From JAEUQQ01 sp963697285 (GTDB taxonomy: Bacteria; Acidobacteriota; Vicinamibacteria; Vicinamibacterales; JAFNAJ01), in contig CAVONI010000002.1 in assembly GCA_963697285.1 (NCBI GenBank), forward strand, positions 675,866 through 739,865: a stretch of DNA of 64,000 nucleotides. The letters are read 5' to 3'. Numbering within the stretch: position 1 is the first letter of the stretch; each line of letters starts with the position of its first letter. The position numbers were made by a program, and so were the translations under genes. Shown one piece after another: positions 54,967-64,000 of the stretch. Below the pieces are notes generated by a model. The model saw nothing but the letters and a program-made list of their open reading frames with translations, searched no databases and had not been told where the DNA came from.

Positions 54967-56211
54967 GTGTCTTCACGTCAGGCACTGCCGGGGGCGTTTG
55001 CACGTTTCCTGACCGCCCGCCTGCTCGGCGTGCTCTGCCGCCATTTCATCAGCATCGCGATCGGGTGGGAGGTCTACGACCGTACGCGGTCGGCCTTTGC
55101 CCTCGGGTTGATCGGGCTCGTGCAGGTCGCCCCCGTCGTCGGTCTCGCGCTCGTCACGGGCCCGATCGTCGACCGGCACGACAGGCGGCGCACCGCCGCA
55201 CTGGCGCTTGTCGGTACCACGCTGATCGCCGCGCTGTTTGCGCTCGCGTCGTGGATGCAGTTGCCAATGTGGGTGCTCTACCTGGCCACGTTCGGGCTCG
55301 GTGTCAGCTCGGCGTTCTCTCAACCGTCGATGTCGAGCCTGATTCCGGCCATCGTCGAGGCGCCGATGCTTGCGCGCGCCAACGCCTGGAGCGCAACCAT
55401 CTTCGAGATGACGAGCGTCGCGGGCCCGGCACTTGGCGGCGTGATCATCGGTGTCACCGGCGCCACCTGGCCGTGCTACGCCATTGGCGCGGTGATGGCG
55501 CTCGCCGCGTCGCTGGCCATCCTCAGGGTCGACCTCAGGCCTGGCTATGTCATGGCGACGGGAGGCACGTCAGCGGCACGTTCGACGGGCGACTGGGCGG
55601 CAGGCGTGCGCTTCCTCAGGCAGACGCCGCTGCTGTTGTCAGCCATCACGCTCGACCTGTTCGCGGTGCTGTTTGCCGGTGCGACGGCGCTCCTGCCCAT
55701 CTTCGCGCGCGACATCCTCGACGTCGGGGCGTCGGGCCTGGGATGGCTCCGCGCGGCGCCCGCGGTCGGCGCCTTCTCGATGGCGCTGCTGTCGACGCGC
55801 CTGTCGCCGTGGAAGCGCCCTGGACGCGTGCTCCTGACGGCGGTGGCCCTGTTTGGCGTCGTGATGGTGGCGTTCGGGCTGTCGCGGTCGTTCCCGTTGT
55901 CGCTCTTCCTGCTGGCGTGTGCAGGCGTGCTCGACAACGTGTCGGTCGTCATCCGAGCGACGCTCGAGCAGGTGGTGACGCCCGATGCGCTGCGGGGGCG
56001 CGTCTCGGCCGTGAACTATGTCTTCATCGGCCTGTCGAACGAACTCGGCGCGTTCGAGTCGGGTGTCGCGGCGGCGCTGGTGGGCGTTGTGCCGGCCGTG
56101 GTCCTCGGCGGGACGGCGACGCTGGTAGTGGTCGCCGTCGTCGCACGCCTGTGGCCCGAGTTGACGCGAGTCGGCCCCCTCCACGAACTTCGACCAGGCG
56201 CGCAGGTGTAG
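54967..56211 (+). CDS. MFS exporter, EntS/MFS_3-like
   Basis: 414 residues with about 12 hydrophobic helices. FALGLIGLVQVAPVVGLAL and PIVDRHDRRRTAALALVGTT carry the MFS loop 2-3 motif, followed by GVSSAFSQPSMSSLIPAIV. The pattern resembles the EntS-type family of drug or siderophore exporters. It starts GTG just 1 bp after the upstream stop. Substrate unknown. Confidence 0.88.
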   Translation: MSSRQALPGAFARFLTARLLGVLCRHFISIAIGWEVYDRTRSAFALGLIGLVQVAPVVGLALVTGPIVDRHDRRRTAALALVGTTLIAALFALASWMQLPMWVLYLATFGLGVSSAFSQPSMSSLIPAIVEAPMLARANAWSATIFEMTSVAGPALGGVIIGVTGATWPCYAIGAVMALAASLAILRVDLRPGYVMATGGTSAARSTGDWAAGVRFLRQTPLLLSAITLDLFAVLFAGATALLPIFARDILDVGASGLGWLRAAPAVGAFSMALLSTRLSPWKRPGRVLLTAVALFGVVMVAFGLSRSFPLSLFLLACAGVLDNVSVVIRATLEQVVTPDALRGRVSAVNYVFIGLSNELGAFESGVAAALVGVVPAVVLGGTATLVVVAVVARLWPELTRVGPLHELRPGAQV

Positions 56212-56259
56212 AATCCGGACGTTCGCAGGTCGCGTTTGTCACATGAGCGAGGGGGACGT

Positions 56260-56673
56260 ATGAAGAAGCTGTTTCGCGGAGTGGTGCTCGGCCTCATGGT
56301 GACCGCGGTTGGCGCGTGCTCCGGCACTGGCTCGTCGCCCACCTCGCCCAGCGCCGCGCCAGGCCTGACGTCCACCTCCAGTGGGTCAGGCACGAACAAC
56401 GTGGAGGGCGCCGGCGCCGGGTCGGCAGTGGGCGTGAGCGGCCTCGTTCGCGACCTCGACATGGCGAGCCGGAGCTTCAACCTTCTCCTGACCTCGTCGA
56501 CCACGACGTATGCGCGCGGCGATTCGCGGGTGGTGCGAGCCGATGACTCCACGCAGTTGACGGTGAAGGGGTCGCCGGCGCGGTTCGCAGCCCTTGCGAA
56601 CGGCATGACGCTCAGCGTCCGGGGGGTCGACCAGGGCCGCTTCATCCTCGCCCAGTCGATCGTCGCGCGGTAG
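56260..56673 (+). CDS. Small lipoprotein with DUF5666-like domain
   Basis: 137 residues. MKKLFRGVVLGLMVTAVGAC is a lipoprotein signal (lipobox AVGAC). A Ser/Gly/Thr-rich linker follows to about residue 55, then VSGLVRDLDMASRSFNLLL and TQLTVKGSPARFAALANGMTL, the small beta-barrel of DUF5666-like proteins. GAGGGGG lies 6-8 bases before the ATG; a TAGAAT box at 56209 could be its promoter. Function unknown. Confidence 0.75.
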   Translation: MKKLFRGVVLGLMVTAVGACSGTGSSPTSPSAAPGLTSTSSGSGTNNVEGAGAGSAVGVSGLVRDLDMASRSFNLLLTSSTTTYARGDSRVVRADDSTQLTVKGSPARFAALANGMTLSVRGVDQGRFILAQSIVAR

Positions 56674-56784
56674 GGGTCGGGCCGGTTCCCCGCCGGCACG
56701 CGGGTCCGGGCCGTGCGTCCGTGCCACGGGCGGATGACGTCCGCGTTGCGCAACGGGCGCGTCCTTGCCTGGGGACTTGCGCGC

Positions 56785-56812
56785 GGGCCGCGCGGGGGCG
56801 CGGGGCCCCTAC
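56785..56812. repeat. GC-rich palindromic repeat, family B, overlapping the coxIV stop codon
   Basis: GGGCCGCGCGGGGGCGCGGG then GCCCCTAC. On the reverse strand the head GTAGGGGCC supplies the TAG stop of the coxIV gene. The remaining 56674-56784 shows nothing recognisable. Confidence 0.65.
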
Positions 56813-57150
56813 TTGCCGAGGACGCCGAGGAGGCCGCGGCCCAGGTAGTCGCTCATCGTGAACGCCACCAGGATCCCGAAGAAGACGAACGCGGTCGCGA
56901 ACGTCAGCTTGTTCAGCGTCGGGCTCCAGTACAGGTGCATGAAGAACAGCACCACGAGCGTGGCCTTGGTGACGGCGATGCCCAGCGCGACGAACAGGTT
57001 GAATACGCCGAAGTCGATGCGCGAGGCGGCCACCGTCAGGACGGTCAGCACCATCAGTGCGCCGAAGATGGCGAGGTACTGTCCGATCGAAGCAATGTGC
57101 GTCGAGTGCGACGGTTGGGCGTCGTGGCTGTCGTAGGTGTCGTGCGCCAT
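56809..57150 (-). CDS. Cytochrome c oxidase subunit IV (CoxIV/CyoD-like)
   Basis: 113 residues with three hydrophobic helices (about 22-42, 54-75, 85-102) and a His-rich cytoplasmic N-terminus, the usual make-up of the small prokaryotic subunit IV that supports the catalytic subunits. It is the last gene of the oxidase operon. The ATG at 57150 gives MAHDTYDSH; upstream codons belong to the intergenic part. Its stop is inside a family B palindrome. Confidence 0.88.
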   Translation of the reverse strand: MAHDTYDSHDAQPSHSTHIASIGQYLAIFGALMVLTVLTVAASRIDFGVFNLFVALGIAVTKATLVVLFFMHLYWSPTLNKLTFATAFVFFGILVAFTMSDYLGRGLLGVLGK

Positions 57151-57175
57151 GGTGCGATGACTCCGTTCCCTGTTC

Positions 57176-57846
57176 TCAGTGATGTCCCACGAGGTAGAGC
57201 AGCGGGAACAGGAAGATCCAGATGATGTCGACGAAGTGCCAGTACAGCCCGGTGATCTCGACCGGCGTGTTGTACCGCGCATCGTACCGTCCCCGGTGCG
57301 CCATCCACGCGATCCACGCCAGGATGCCGATCCCGATGATCATGTGGAGCGCGTGCAAGCCCGTCATCGCGAAGTACACCGAGAAGAAGATCTCCGCCTG
57401 CCCGGCGATCGTCGGGTTCTCGGCAAACGCGAAGTTGGGGCCCGGCACGAGGTGATGCGTGAACTTGTCGGCGTACTCGACCACCTTGACGCCGAGGAAG
57501 ACCGAGCCGAGGACGATCGTGAGCAGCAGGTACATCACGATCTGATTCTTCCGGCCCAACTGCGCCGCCCGCACCGCCAGCGCCATCGTCAGCGAGCTGC
57601 CGATCAGCACGGCCGTGTTGAAGAGGCCGAGTTCCCACGCCAGGTGGTTGCTGGCCGCCGTCCACGCCTCCGGGATACCACGACCGGTACAGGATGTAGG
57701 CCATGAACATCCCGCCGAAGAACAGCACTTCCTGCACCATGAACACCCACATCCCGAAGGTGGAGGCATGCTGCTGCTGCTCGAGCGAGTCGAAATGATG
57801 CTGGAGGGCCGGATGGTGCGCCGCGGGCGACACGGCGTGCGCCTCA

Positions 57847-57854
<8 letters not shown>
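57176..57854 (-). CDS. ctaE: Cytochrome c oxidase subunit III, frame-broken
   Basis: The N-terminal 60 residues (HHFDSLEQQQHASTFGMWVF, FMAYILYRSWYP) lie in one frame, and the rest (EAWTAASNHLAWELGLFNTA to FVDIIWIFLFPLLYLVGHH) in the next. Removing one C from CCC near 57674 joins them into an uninterrupted ~225-residue CoxIII with about five helices. This strongly suggests a sequencing indel, since the operon is otherwise intact; true inactivation is possible. It starts with TTG, overlapping the ctaD stop by 8 bp. Subunit III stabilises proton pumping. Confidence 0.88.
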
Positions 57855-59463
<1,609 letters not shown>

Positions 59464-59479
59464 GGTCGTGTCTCGTCGC

Positions 59480-60448
59480 CTACATGGAGGGCGGAGCCGC
59501 AGCGCCAGCGGGTTGCGGCTGCTGCGGTCCGATCGACTTGATGTAGGCAATCAGCTGCATGAGCTGTTCTTCCGTCACCAGTCCCTGGAACGTCGGCATC
59601 AGCGGTTGGTACCCCTGGACGACCTTGGCTTGCGGGTTCGTGATCGACTCGCGCAGGTACGCCTCGTCGGCGGTCACCGTGGCACCGCTCTGCAGGTGGA
59701 CGGGCGCCCCGAACAGGTTCTTGAGTGCGGGCCCACGGCCGTCGCTCGTGTCCTTGTGACACGTGACGCAGGCCAGGTCGGTGAACAGCTTCTGCCCCGC
59801 CTCGGCCATGTTCGCGGGGGCCGGCCCTCCAGCGAGCCACAGCTGGAACGCCCCCGGCTCCATGACGATGATCGAACCTATCATCGCGGAGTGGCGTTGG
59901 CCACAGTACTCTGCACAGAAGAGATGGTACGTCCCGGGCTTCGTCGGCTCGAACCACAACGACGTGGTCTTGCCGGGCACCGCGTCCATCTTCACGCGGA
60001 ACGCCGGGATGTAGACGTCGTGGATGACGTCCTCCGAGCCGATCAACAGCTTGATCGGCTGTCCCACCGGCACGTGGAGTTCGTTGATCTCGCGTTGGCC
60101 CGTCACGTGCTGGAACTTCCACATCCAGCGCTTGCCGACCGCGTAGATCTCCATGGCGTTCGCCGGCGGCTTGGCCATGTCGAAGTACAGCGTGGCCCCC
60201 CACCAGAACATCACCATCGCGATGGCGAGCGGGATCAGCGACCAGCCGATCTCGAGTGCCAACGCCCCGTGAACCGGTGCGCCCACCTCGGTCTCGTGCT
60301 TCCGCCGGTACTTCACGGCGAACACGATGACCAGCGTCACGATGAGGACGGAGAAGAACGCCGTCACGGCCACCATGAAGAAATAGAGCGCATCGACACG
60401 TCCAGCGAAGTTGGACGCCTGCTGCGGAAAAAGCGGAATGCTTCCCAT
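59480..60448 (-). CDS. ctaC: Cytochrome c oxidase subunit II with fused cytochrome c (caa3 type)
   Basis: 322 residues. Two membrane helices (about 20-45 and 66-87), a periplasmic CuA domain with CAEYCGQRHSAM (near residue 180, giving the Cys, His and Met ligands), and a C-terminal cytochrome c domain with CVTCHK near residue 230 and Met in PLMPTFQGLV. Electrons from cytochrome c or ACIII enter here. The SCO protein encoded 10 bp upstream should load CuA. Confidence 0.96.
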   Translation of the reverse strand: MGSIPLFPQQASNFAGRVDALYFFMVAVTAFFSVLIVTLVIVFAVKYRRKHETEVGAPVHGALALEIGWSLIPLAIAMVMFWWGATLYFDMAKPPANAMEIYAVGKRWMWKFQHVTGQREINELHVPVGQPIKLLIGSEDVIHDVYIPAFRVKMDAVPGKTTSLWFEPTKPGTYHLFCAEYCGQRHSAMIGSIIVMEPGAFQLWLAGGPAPANMAEAGQKLFTDLACVTCHKDTSDGRGPALKNLFGAPVHLQSGATVTADEAYLRESITNPQAKVVQGYQPLMPTFQGLVTEEQLMQLIAYIKSIGPQQPQPAGAAAPPSM

Positions 60449-60458
60449 ACGTCGTCTG

Positions 60459-61823
60459 CTACACGCCTCGGGGTGAATCGGTCAGGCGCGGGGTGCGCTT
60501 CGCCTGCCGCCACATCACGAACCAGAACGCTGCCATGCCGAGGATCGTCAGCCCGCCAGCGATACGCACCGCCGTCATCGCGACCAGCCCGTACGTGCCC
60601 GTCACCGGGTCGTAGTGGTAGCAATACAGCAGCAGTTTCTCGACCGGCGACCCGATCTTCGATTCGGCCGCCTGCATGAGGCCGAACTTCAGGTCGCGCG
60701 GCGCATACTCGATCCCGTAGAAGTACCTCGAGACCTTCCCGCCCGGCGTCAACACCATCACGCCCGCCGCGTGCGCATACTGCTTGGTAGTGTCATCCCA
60801 CGCGTACTTGAAGCCCACCGCCTCGGTCAGCTGCGCGATCGACTCCGGCGGCCCCGTCAGGAAGTGCCAGCCCTGCTCGGTGCCCGGCCGCTTGTACCGC
60901 TCGATCGTCGTCTGCTTCTTGCCCTGCGCCAGCCCCGGGCCTTCCTTCGGGTTGAAGCTGACGGCCACCACGTCGAACTCGCTGCCGACGTTGAACTGCA
61001 GCACGTCGAGCGCCGACACGAGCCCCGACAGCACCTGCGAACACAGCATCGGGCACTCGTAGTACACGAGCGCCAGGATCACCGGCCGCGTGCCGAAGAA
61101 CGACTTCAGCGGCACCGCACGGCCCGTCTCGTCCCTGAAGAGCAGGTCGAGCGGCACTTGCGCGTCGAGCTTCTGGTCGAACTGGATCTGCTTCAGCAGG
61201 TTCGACTGGTTCGAGGCGGCTTCGCCCGGCGTCGGGACATTCGGCAGCCGTTGCGCAGACGCCGACCCCGCCGTCGCCGCCACGATGGCCGCGATCACGC
61301 CGATGCCGCCGAGGAGCGACAGGCCTCGTCTCATTTCACCGTCCGTCTCGTGCGGCGCCTGGGTCGCAGCTCCATCCGCCGCATTCGCCGGGCCGCCAGG
61401 GACCTGTGTCGCCGAAGCCCCAGCCGCAGGCTGGGGCGAAGGCGCAATCGGCTTGGGAAGGCCGTGCGCCGCGACATGCTTGATGGCCTCGGCGATCGGG
61501 ATGCGCACCACGCCGTTGGCCTGGTCGACCCACGCATACGTCTGCAGCACCTGCGCCTCGCCCGCACGGAACGACTTCAGGTCGGTCACCGGCAGCGTCT
61601 GCAGGCGTGGCGCCGGCGGCAGCCGGTCGGCGGTGCGCTGCGCGAGCGGCGACGGTTGCACGTCACTCGCCACGCCGCGCGCCTTGAACGAGTAGAACAT
61701 CCAGGTCATCAGCAGGAACGACACCACCAGGAACGCGATCGTGATCAGCAGCAGGCGCGTGACGCCCGCGACGTTCGCGTCGGACGTTTCGTGATGCACC
61801 CCGTGCGCGTCAGTGTGAGCCAT
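60459..61823 (-). CDS. Operon membrane protein fused in frame to SCO1/SenC copper chaperone
   Basis: 454 residues in one frame. Residues 1-~165: His-rich start, one membrane helix (about 24-45, LLLITIAFLVVSFLLMTWMF), then a periplasmic part with YAWVDQANGVVRIPIAEAIK and an Ala/Pro-rich tail. From an internal ATG (61334) MRRGLSLLGGIGVIAAIVAA looks like the signal of a separate SCO. The SCO domain has the copper motif YYECPMLCSQ (CxxxC), and a C-terminal helix (TILGMAAFWFVMWRQA) anchors it. No stop separates the two parts; the next frame contains a TGA overlapping that ATG (ATGA), so two coupled genes with a lost stop are the alternative. SCO loads copper on the oxidase. Confidence 0.8.
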   Translation of the reverse strand: MAHTDAHGVHHETSDANVAGVTRLLLITIAFLVVSFLLMTWMFYSFKARGVASDVQPSPLAQRTADRLPPAPRLQTLPVTDLKSFRAGEAQVLQTYAWVDQANGVVRIPIAEAIKHVAAHGLPKPIAPSPQPAAGASATQVPGGPANAADGAATQAPHETDGEMRRGLSLLGGIGVIAAIVAATAGSASAQRLPNVPTPGEAASNQSNLLKQIQFDQKLDAQVPLDLLFRDETGRAVPLKSFFGTRPVILALVYYECPMLCSQVLSGLVSALDVLQFNVGSEFDVVAVSFNPKEGPGLAQGKKQTTIERYKRPGTEQGWHFLTGPPESIAQLTEAVGFKYAWDDTTKQYAHAAGVMVLTPGGKVSRYFYGIEYAPRDLKFGLMQAAESKIGSPVEKLLLYCYHYDPVTGTYGLVAMTAVRIAGGLTILGMAAFWFVMWRQAKRTPRLTDSPRGV

Positions 61824-63009
61824 GAGACGCAAAGACCTCGGGCAGATACGGATCATTCACGGGCAGCAACGGCCGCCCCTTCAGGAAGAACAGGAACGCG
61901 GTGACCCACAGCCCGCCGACACCGATGAACGCCGTGAAGTCCATCCAGTGCAGGTGGAACTCGCCGTGGTGGAACTGCGGCGCCATCTGCCAGAAGAGAT
62001 CCACGGCCCGCATCGTCATCAGGAGCAGCGCGATGGGCACCACCGTCTTCGTGTTCTGCTTCACGTCAGCCGACAACAGCAGCGTGAAGGGCAGGACGAA
62101 GTGGCCGAACACCAGCAGGAGGGCGATGAACTTCCACGGGCCCGTCAGCCGTGTCAGGTACCACGGCAGCTCCTCGGGCAGGTTCGCCGACCAGATGATC
62201 AGGAACTGCGAGAACGAGAAGTAGGCGTAGAGCATCACGAACGCGAACAGGAGCTTGCCGAGGTCGTGGAAGTGCTTCTGCTCGATGATCGACGACATCG
62301 GCGACGTCTTCGACAGGTGCGCCATGGTCGTAATCACGAGCCCCAGGGCCGCGAGCCCCGCGCCGCCGATGAACAGGAAGCCGAAGATCGTCGAGAACCA
62401 GTGCGGCGCCAGCGACATCACCCAGTCGACCGCCGCGAACGTCACCGTGAGGCCGAAGACGACGAGCCCGGGCCCGCTCACCTTGCCGAACCGCTTGTCG
62501 TAGGGCGCCCCGGGCGCCGCGTCCTGATCCTGCGACCACTTCGTCAGCAGGTAGGTCATCAGGCTCCAGATCACGAAGTACCCGATGCTGCGCGCCACGA
62601 AGAACGGCGTGTTCAGGTACGGGGCTTTGCGCTGCAGCATGGCGTCGCCGGCCACCACGTCGGGGCGCGCCCACTCGTAGAGCTGGGGCAACCCGAAGAG
62701 CAGAACCGGCACGAACAGCACGCCCATCAGCGGGATGGTCTTCGCCGCCGCCTCGAGGATGCGCCGGATCATCAGGCCCCAGGCGCCGCCCGACAGGTGC
62801 TGCACCATCAGCAGCCCCAGGCACCCCAGCGCCACGCCCGTCCAGTAGACGAACGCCACCAGGTACGACTGGAAGAACTGCGTCGAGCCGCCGAGCGCCC
62901 CGGCAAGCGTCGCAACCAGCCCGATGGCGCCCACGACCATCGCGCGGGAGCGAGCGTGGTCGACGCTGGCCGGCGCTTCGAACGACGCGGTCGTCAAGCG
63001 TTCACTCAT
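61810..63009 (-). CDS. actF: Alternative Complex III subunit ActF
   Basis: 399 residues with about ten hydrophobic helices, an NrfD/ActC-related polytopic fold: MVVGAIGLVATLAGALGG, FVARSIGYFVIWSLMTYLL, FAAVDWVMSLAPHWFSTIFG, and FWQMAPQFHHGEFHLHWMDF near the end. ActF is a membrane subunit of quinol:cytochrome c oxidoreductase ACIII. Its end overlaps the following SCO-fusion start by 14 bp and its start overlaps actE by 8 bp. Confidence 0.9.
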   Translation of the reverse strand: MSERLTTASFEAPASVDHARSRAMVVGAIGLVATLAGALGGSTQFFQSYLVAFVYWTGVALGCLGLLMVQHLSGGAWGLMIRRILEAAAKTIPLMGVLFVPVLLFGLPQLYEWARPDVVAGDAMLQRKAPYLNTPFFVARSIGYFVIWSLMTYLLTKWSQDQDAAPGAPYDKRFGKVSGPGLVVFGLTVTFAAVDWVMSLAPHWFSTIFGFLFIGGAGLAALGLVITTMAHLSKTSPMSSIIEQKHFHDLGKLLFAFVMLYAYFSFSQFLIIWSANLPEELPWYLTRLTGPWKFIALLLVFGHFVLPFTLLLSADVKQNTKTVVPIALLLMTMRAVDLFWQMAPQFHHGEFHLHWMDFTAFIGVGGLWVTAFLFFLKGRPLLPVNDPYLPEVFASHGSH

Positions 63010-63724
63010 GACTGGTCGTGCCTCCCTGGGCAGGCGATGCGGCCGTCGCCGTGTCGCTGTCGAGCCGCGTGCGATCCGCCGCCGGCACGTCGCTCAGCGG
63101 CGCATGCCGGCTGTACTGCAGCGTGCGGATGTACGCCGCGATCGCCCAGCGATCCTGCGGGGCCACCTGCGCCGCGTAATCGGGCATCGTCGCGAAGCCG
63201 ATCGTGATCACGTCGTAGAAGTACCCGAGCGGTTGCGCGCGCAGGCGATCGACGTGGAACGAGCTGGGCTGCTTGTAGCCGCGCTGCACGATCATGCCGG
63301 TGCCATCGGCCGTCTGGCCGTGACAGGGCGAGCAGTAGATATTGAACCGCTCCTGGCCGCGCGCGACCATCTTCCCCAGGTCGCCGCCGAACGCCGCCAT
63401 GGCTGCCGCCGGCACTTCCTCGACCGGCTGGCCGTCCACCTTCCCCGTGTAGAACACCGTGTCGTCGCGCAGGAAACCTCGCGCGACCGTGTGCTCCACC
63501 AGCGGGCGCGAGGCGCGCTGGTCGGCGAAGAAGTCGCTCTGCTCGAGCGGATCGTACCGCGGCGCCTGGTGCATGTCCTGGCGACAGCCCACGCCGAACA
63601 TCGCCAGCACCATCAACACGACCGTAGGGGCCGCGCCCCCGCGCGGCCCGATTGCAGGCGTTGGGGCCACACCCCGTGCGGCCCGGGCACGCCCTGGCAC
63701 CGCGGAGGCCTCAATGCGCGACAT
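63002..63724 (-). CDS. actE: Alternative Complex III cytochrome c subunit ActE
   Basis: 240 residues. The lipobox LAMFGVGC lies unusually far in (Cys near residue 47), followed by DMHQAPRYDPLEQSDFF and a cytochrome c domain with CSPCHG near residue 131 and a Met ligand in FATMPDYAAQV. In ACIII it passes electrons to the caa3 oxidase. The ATG at 63724 has AGAGGTG five bases upstream and overlaps the actD end by 14 bp. The first ~35 residues are coded by two family B palindromes (63624-63684), so they look like an inserted extension; a start near the Met before VLAMFGVGC would give a normal signal. Confidence 0.87.
   Translation of the reverse strand: MSRIEASAVPGRARAARGVAPTPAIGPRGGAAPTVVLMVLAMFGVGCRQDMHQAPRYDPLEQSDFFADQRASRPLVEHTVARGFLRDDTVFYTGKVDGQPVEEVPAAAMAAFGGDLGKMVARGQERFNIYCSPCHGQTADGTGMIVQRGYKQPSSFHVDRLRAQPLGYFYDVITIGFATMPDYAAQVAPQDRWAIAAYIRTLQYSRHAPLSDVPAADRTRLDSDTATAASPAQGGTTSHE
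63624..63684. repeat. Tandem pair of family B palindromes inside the actE 5' end
   Basis: Unit 1 (63624-63649): GTAGGGGCCGCGCCCCCGCG plus CGGCCC. Unit 2 (63660-63684): GTTGGGGCCACACCCCGTGC plus GGCCC. Same direction, 10-bp spacer. Read on the reverse strand they code for ARAARGVAPTPAIGPRGGAA, just before the signal peptide of actE, and keep its frame. Confidence 0.75.
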
Positions 63725-64000
63725 CGTTCACCTCTCGCGCCCCGAGCCCCTGCAGGAACGCCCGCGTACCGTCGGCGTCGAACTTCGGGTCGGTCGCCTC
63801 GATGCACAGGAAGAACCCGTCCTGCGATGCGTGCTCGCGGAAGCGCGCCACGTTGAACACCGGGTGGTACGGCAGCGGCAACCCGTTGAAGGCGATCATG
63901 CTGACCACCGCCGTGATGGCCGCGACGAGGATCGTCGTCTCGAACGTCGGCACGATGAACGACGGCCACGAGAGCAGCGGCCGGCCACCCACGTTCAGCG
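63711..64000 (-). CDS. actD: Alternative Complex III subunit ActD (DUF3341), C-terminal part
   Basis: The gene runs in from the right edge; about 95 residues are visible. They show two membrane helices' worth of sequence (ETTILVAAITAVVSMIAF) and LPLPYHPVFNVARFREHASQ followed by DGFFLCIEATDPKF, the signature of DUF3341/ActD. It is a membrane subunit of ACIII. Its end overlaps the actE start. Confidence 0.9.
   Translation of the reverse strand, partial: LNVGGRPLLSWPSFIVPTFETTILVAAITAVVSMIAFNGLPLPYHPVFNVARFREHASQDGFFLCIEATDPKFDADGTRAFLQGLGAREVNDVAH

Noticed and set aside
56785..56812. Family B palindromes as rho-independent terminators
   Set aside because: No run of T follows on either strand, and copies also occur inside actE. 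Repeat is the safer label.
61331..61567. Small Arg-rich reverse-strand frame ending TRRTVK as a separate gene
   Set aside because: Composition is that of a shifted shadow; it only matters as the possible end of the first half of the SCO fusion.

Overview
The window is a 64 kb piece of a high-GC chromosome (roughly two thirds G+C by eye), almost wall-to-wall genes. It looks like an aerobic Gram-negative soil bacterium of the Acidobacteriota, most likely Vicinamibacteria-like. This placement is an inference from gene content: an Alternative Complex III plus A2-type caa3 oxidase operon, a DUF5916 outer-membrane protein, a Ser/Thr kinase with TPRs, MacAB-like export genes and a RAYT with palindromic repeats. 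No rRNA, tRNA, CRISPR array or prophage was recognised.

Layout. 1-5.9 kb: end of an amidohydrolase, a PaaI-type thioesterase, a reverse-strand purE-purK-cytochrome c-PfkB kinase run, and divergent terC / nhaR-like genes. 6-10.2 kb: secreted esterase-like protein, GNAT acetyltransferase, D-aminoacylase-family amidohydrolase. 10.3-16.65 kb: a tight reverse-strand cassette with three different ATP-grasp ligases, a glutamine-amidotransferase-like protein and an esterase, preceded by a periplasmic rhodanese with an in-frame UGA. That UGA sits at a conserved active-site-loop position and is followed by a bacterial-SECIS-like hairpin, so the gene probably encodes a selenoprotein. 16.8-22.9 kb: a diguanylate cyclase, then a sigma-54 activator divergent from a decaheme cytochrome / MtrB-type porin pair. 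The pair has a textbook -24/-12 promoter and three helically phased inverted repeats upstream. 23-29.9 kb: a single 2273-residue protein fusing TamB to a five-POTRA Omp85 (TamA/BamA-like) barrel. 29.9-30.7 kb: a REP-associated tyrosine transposase between two copies of a 22-23 bp palindrome, with two more copies at 18.0-18.1 kb. 30.7-38.1 kb: glycogen synthase, NAD-glutamate dehydrogenase, dual-specificity phosphatase, lipoprotein. 38.2-45.5 kb: CusABC-type heavy-metal efflux with a small Cys-rich periplasmic protein and a YceI protein. 45.6-56.7 kb: Ser/Thr kinase divergent from a MacAB-like export operon, then a CBM9/DUF5916 barrel, an MFS exporter and a small lipoprotein. 56.8-64 kb: reverse-strand respiratory operon actD-actE-actF-(membrane protein/SCO fusion)-ctaC-ctaD-ctaE-coxIV.

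How it fits together. The right end is a quinol to oxygen chain: ACIII passes electrons to the caa3 oxidase, and SCO metallates CuA. The 19-23 kb region looks like a regulated conduit moving electrons across the outer membrane. The cus operon handles copper/silver in the same envelope, and the TamB-Omp85 fusion serves outer-membrane assembly. The ATP-grasp cassette looks biosynthetic, making an amide- or peptide-linked small molecule, but its product is unknown.

Quality warning. Three genes (sigma-54 activator, MtrB-like porin, ctaE) carry single-base frame breaks. Two of them are repaired by removing one C from a C run, so indel errors in the sequence are a serious alternative to real gene decay. 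The UGA in the rhodanese gene is different: the frame is unbroken on both sides.
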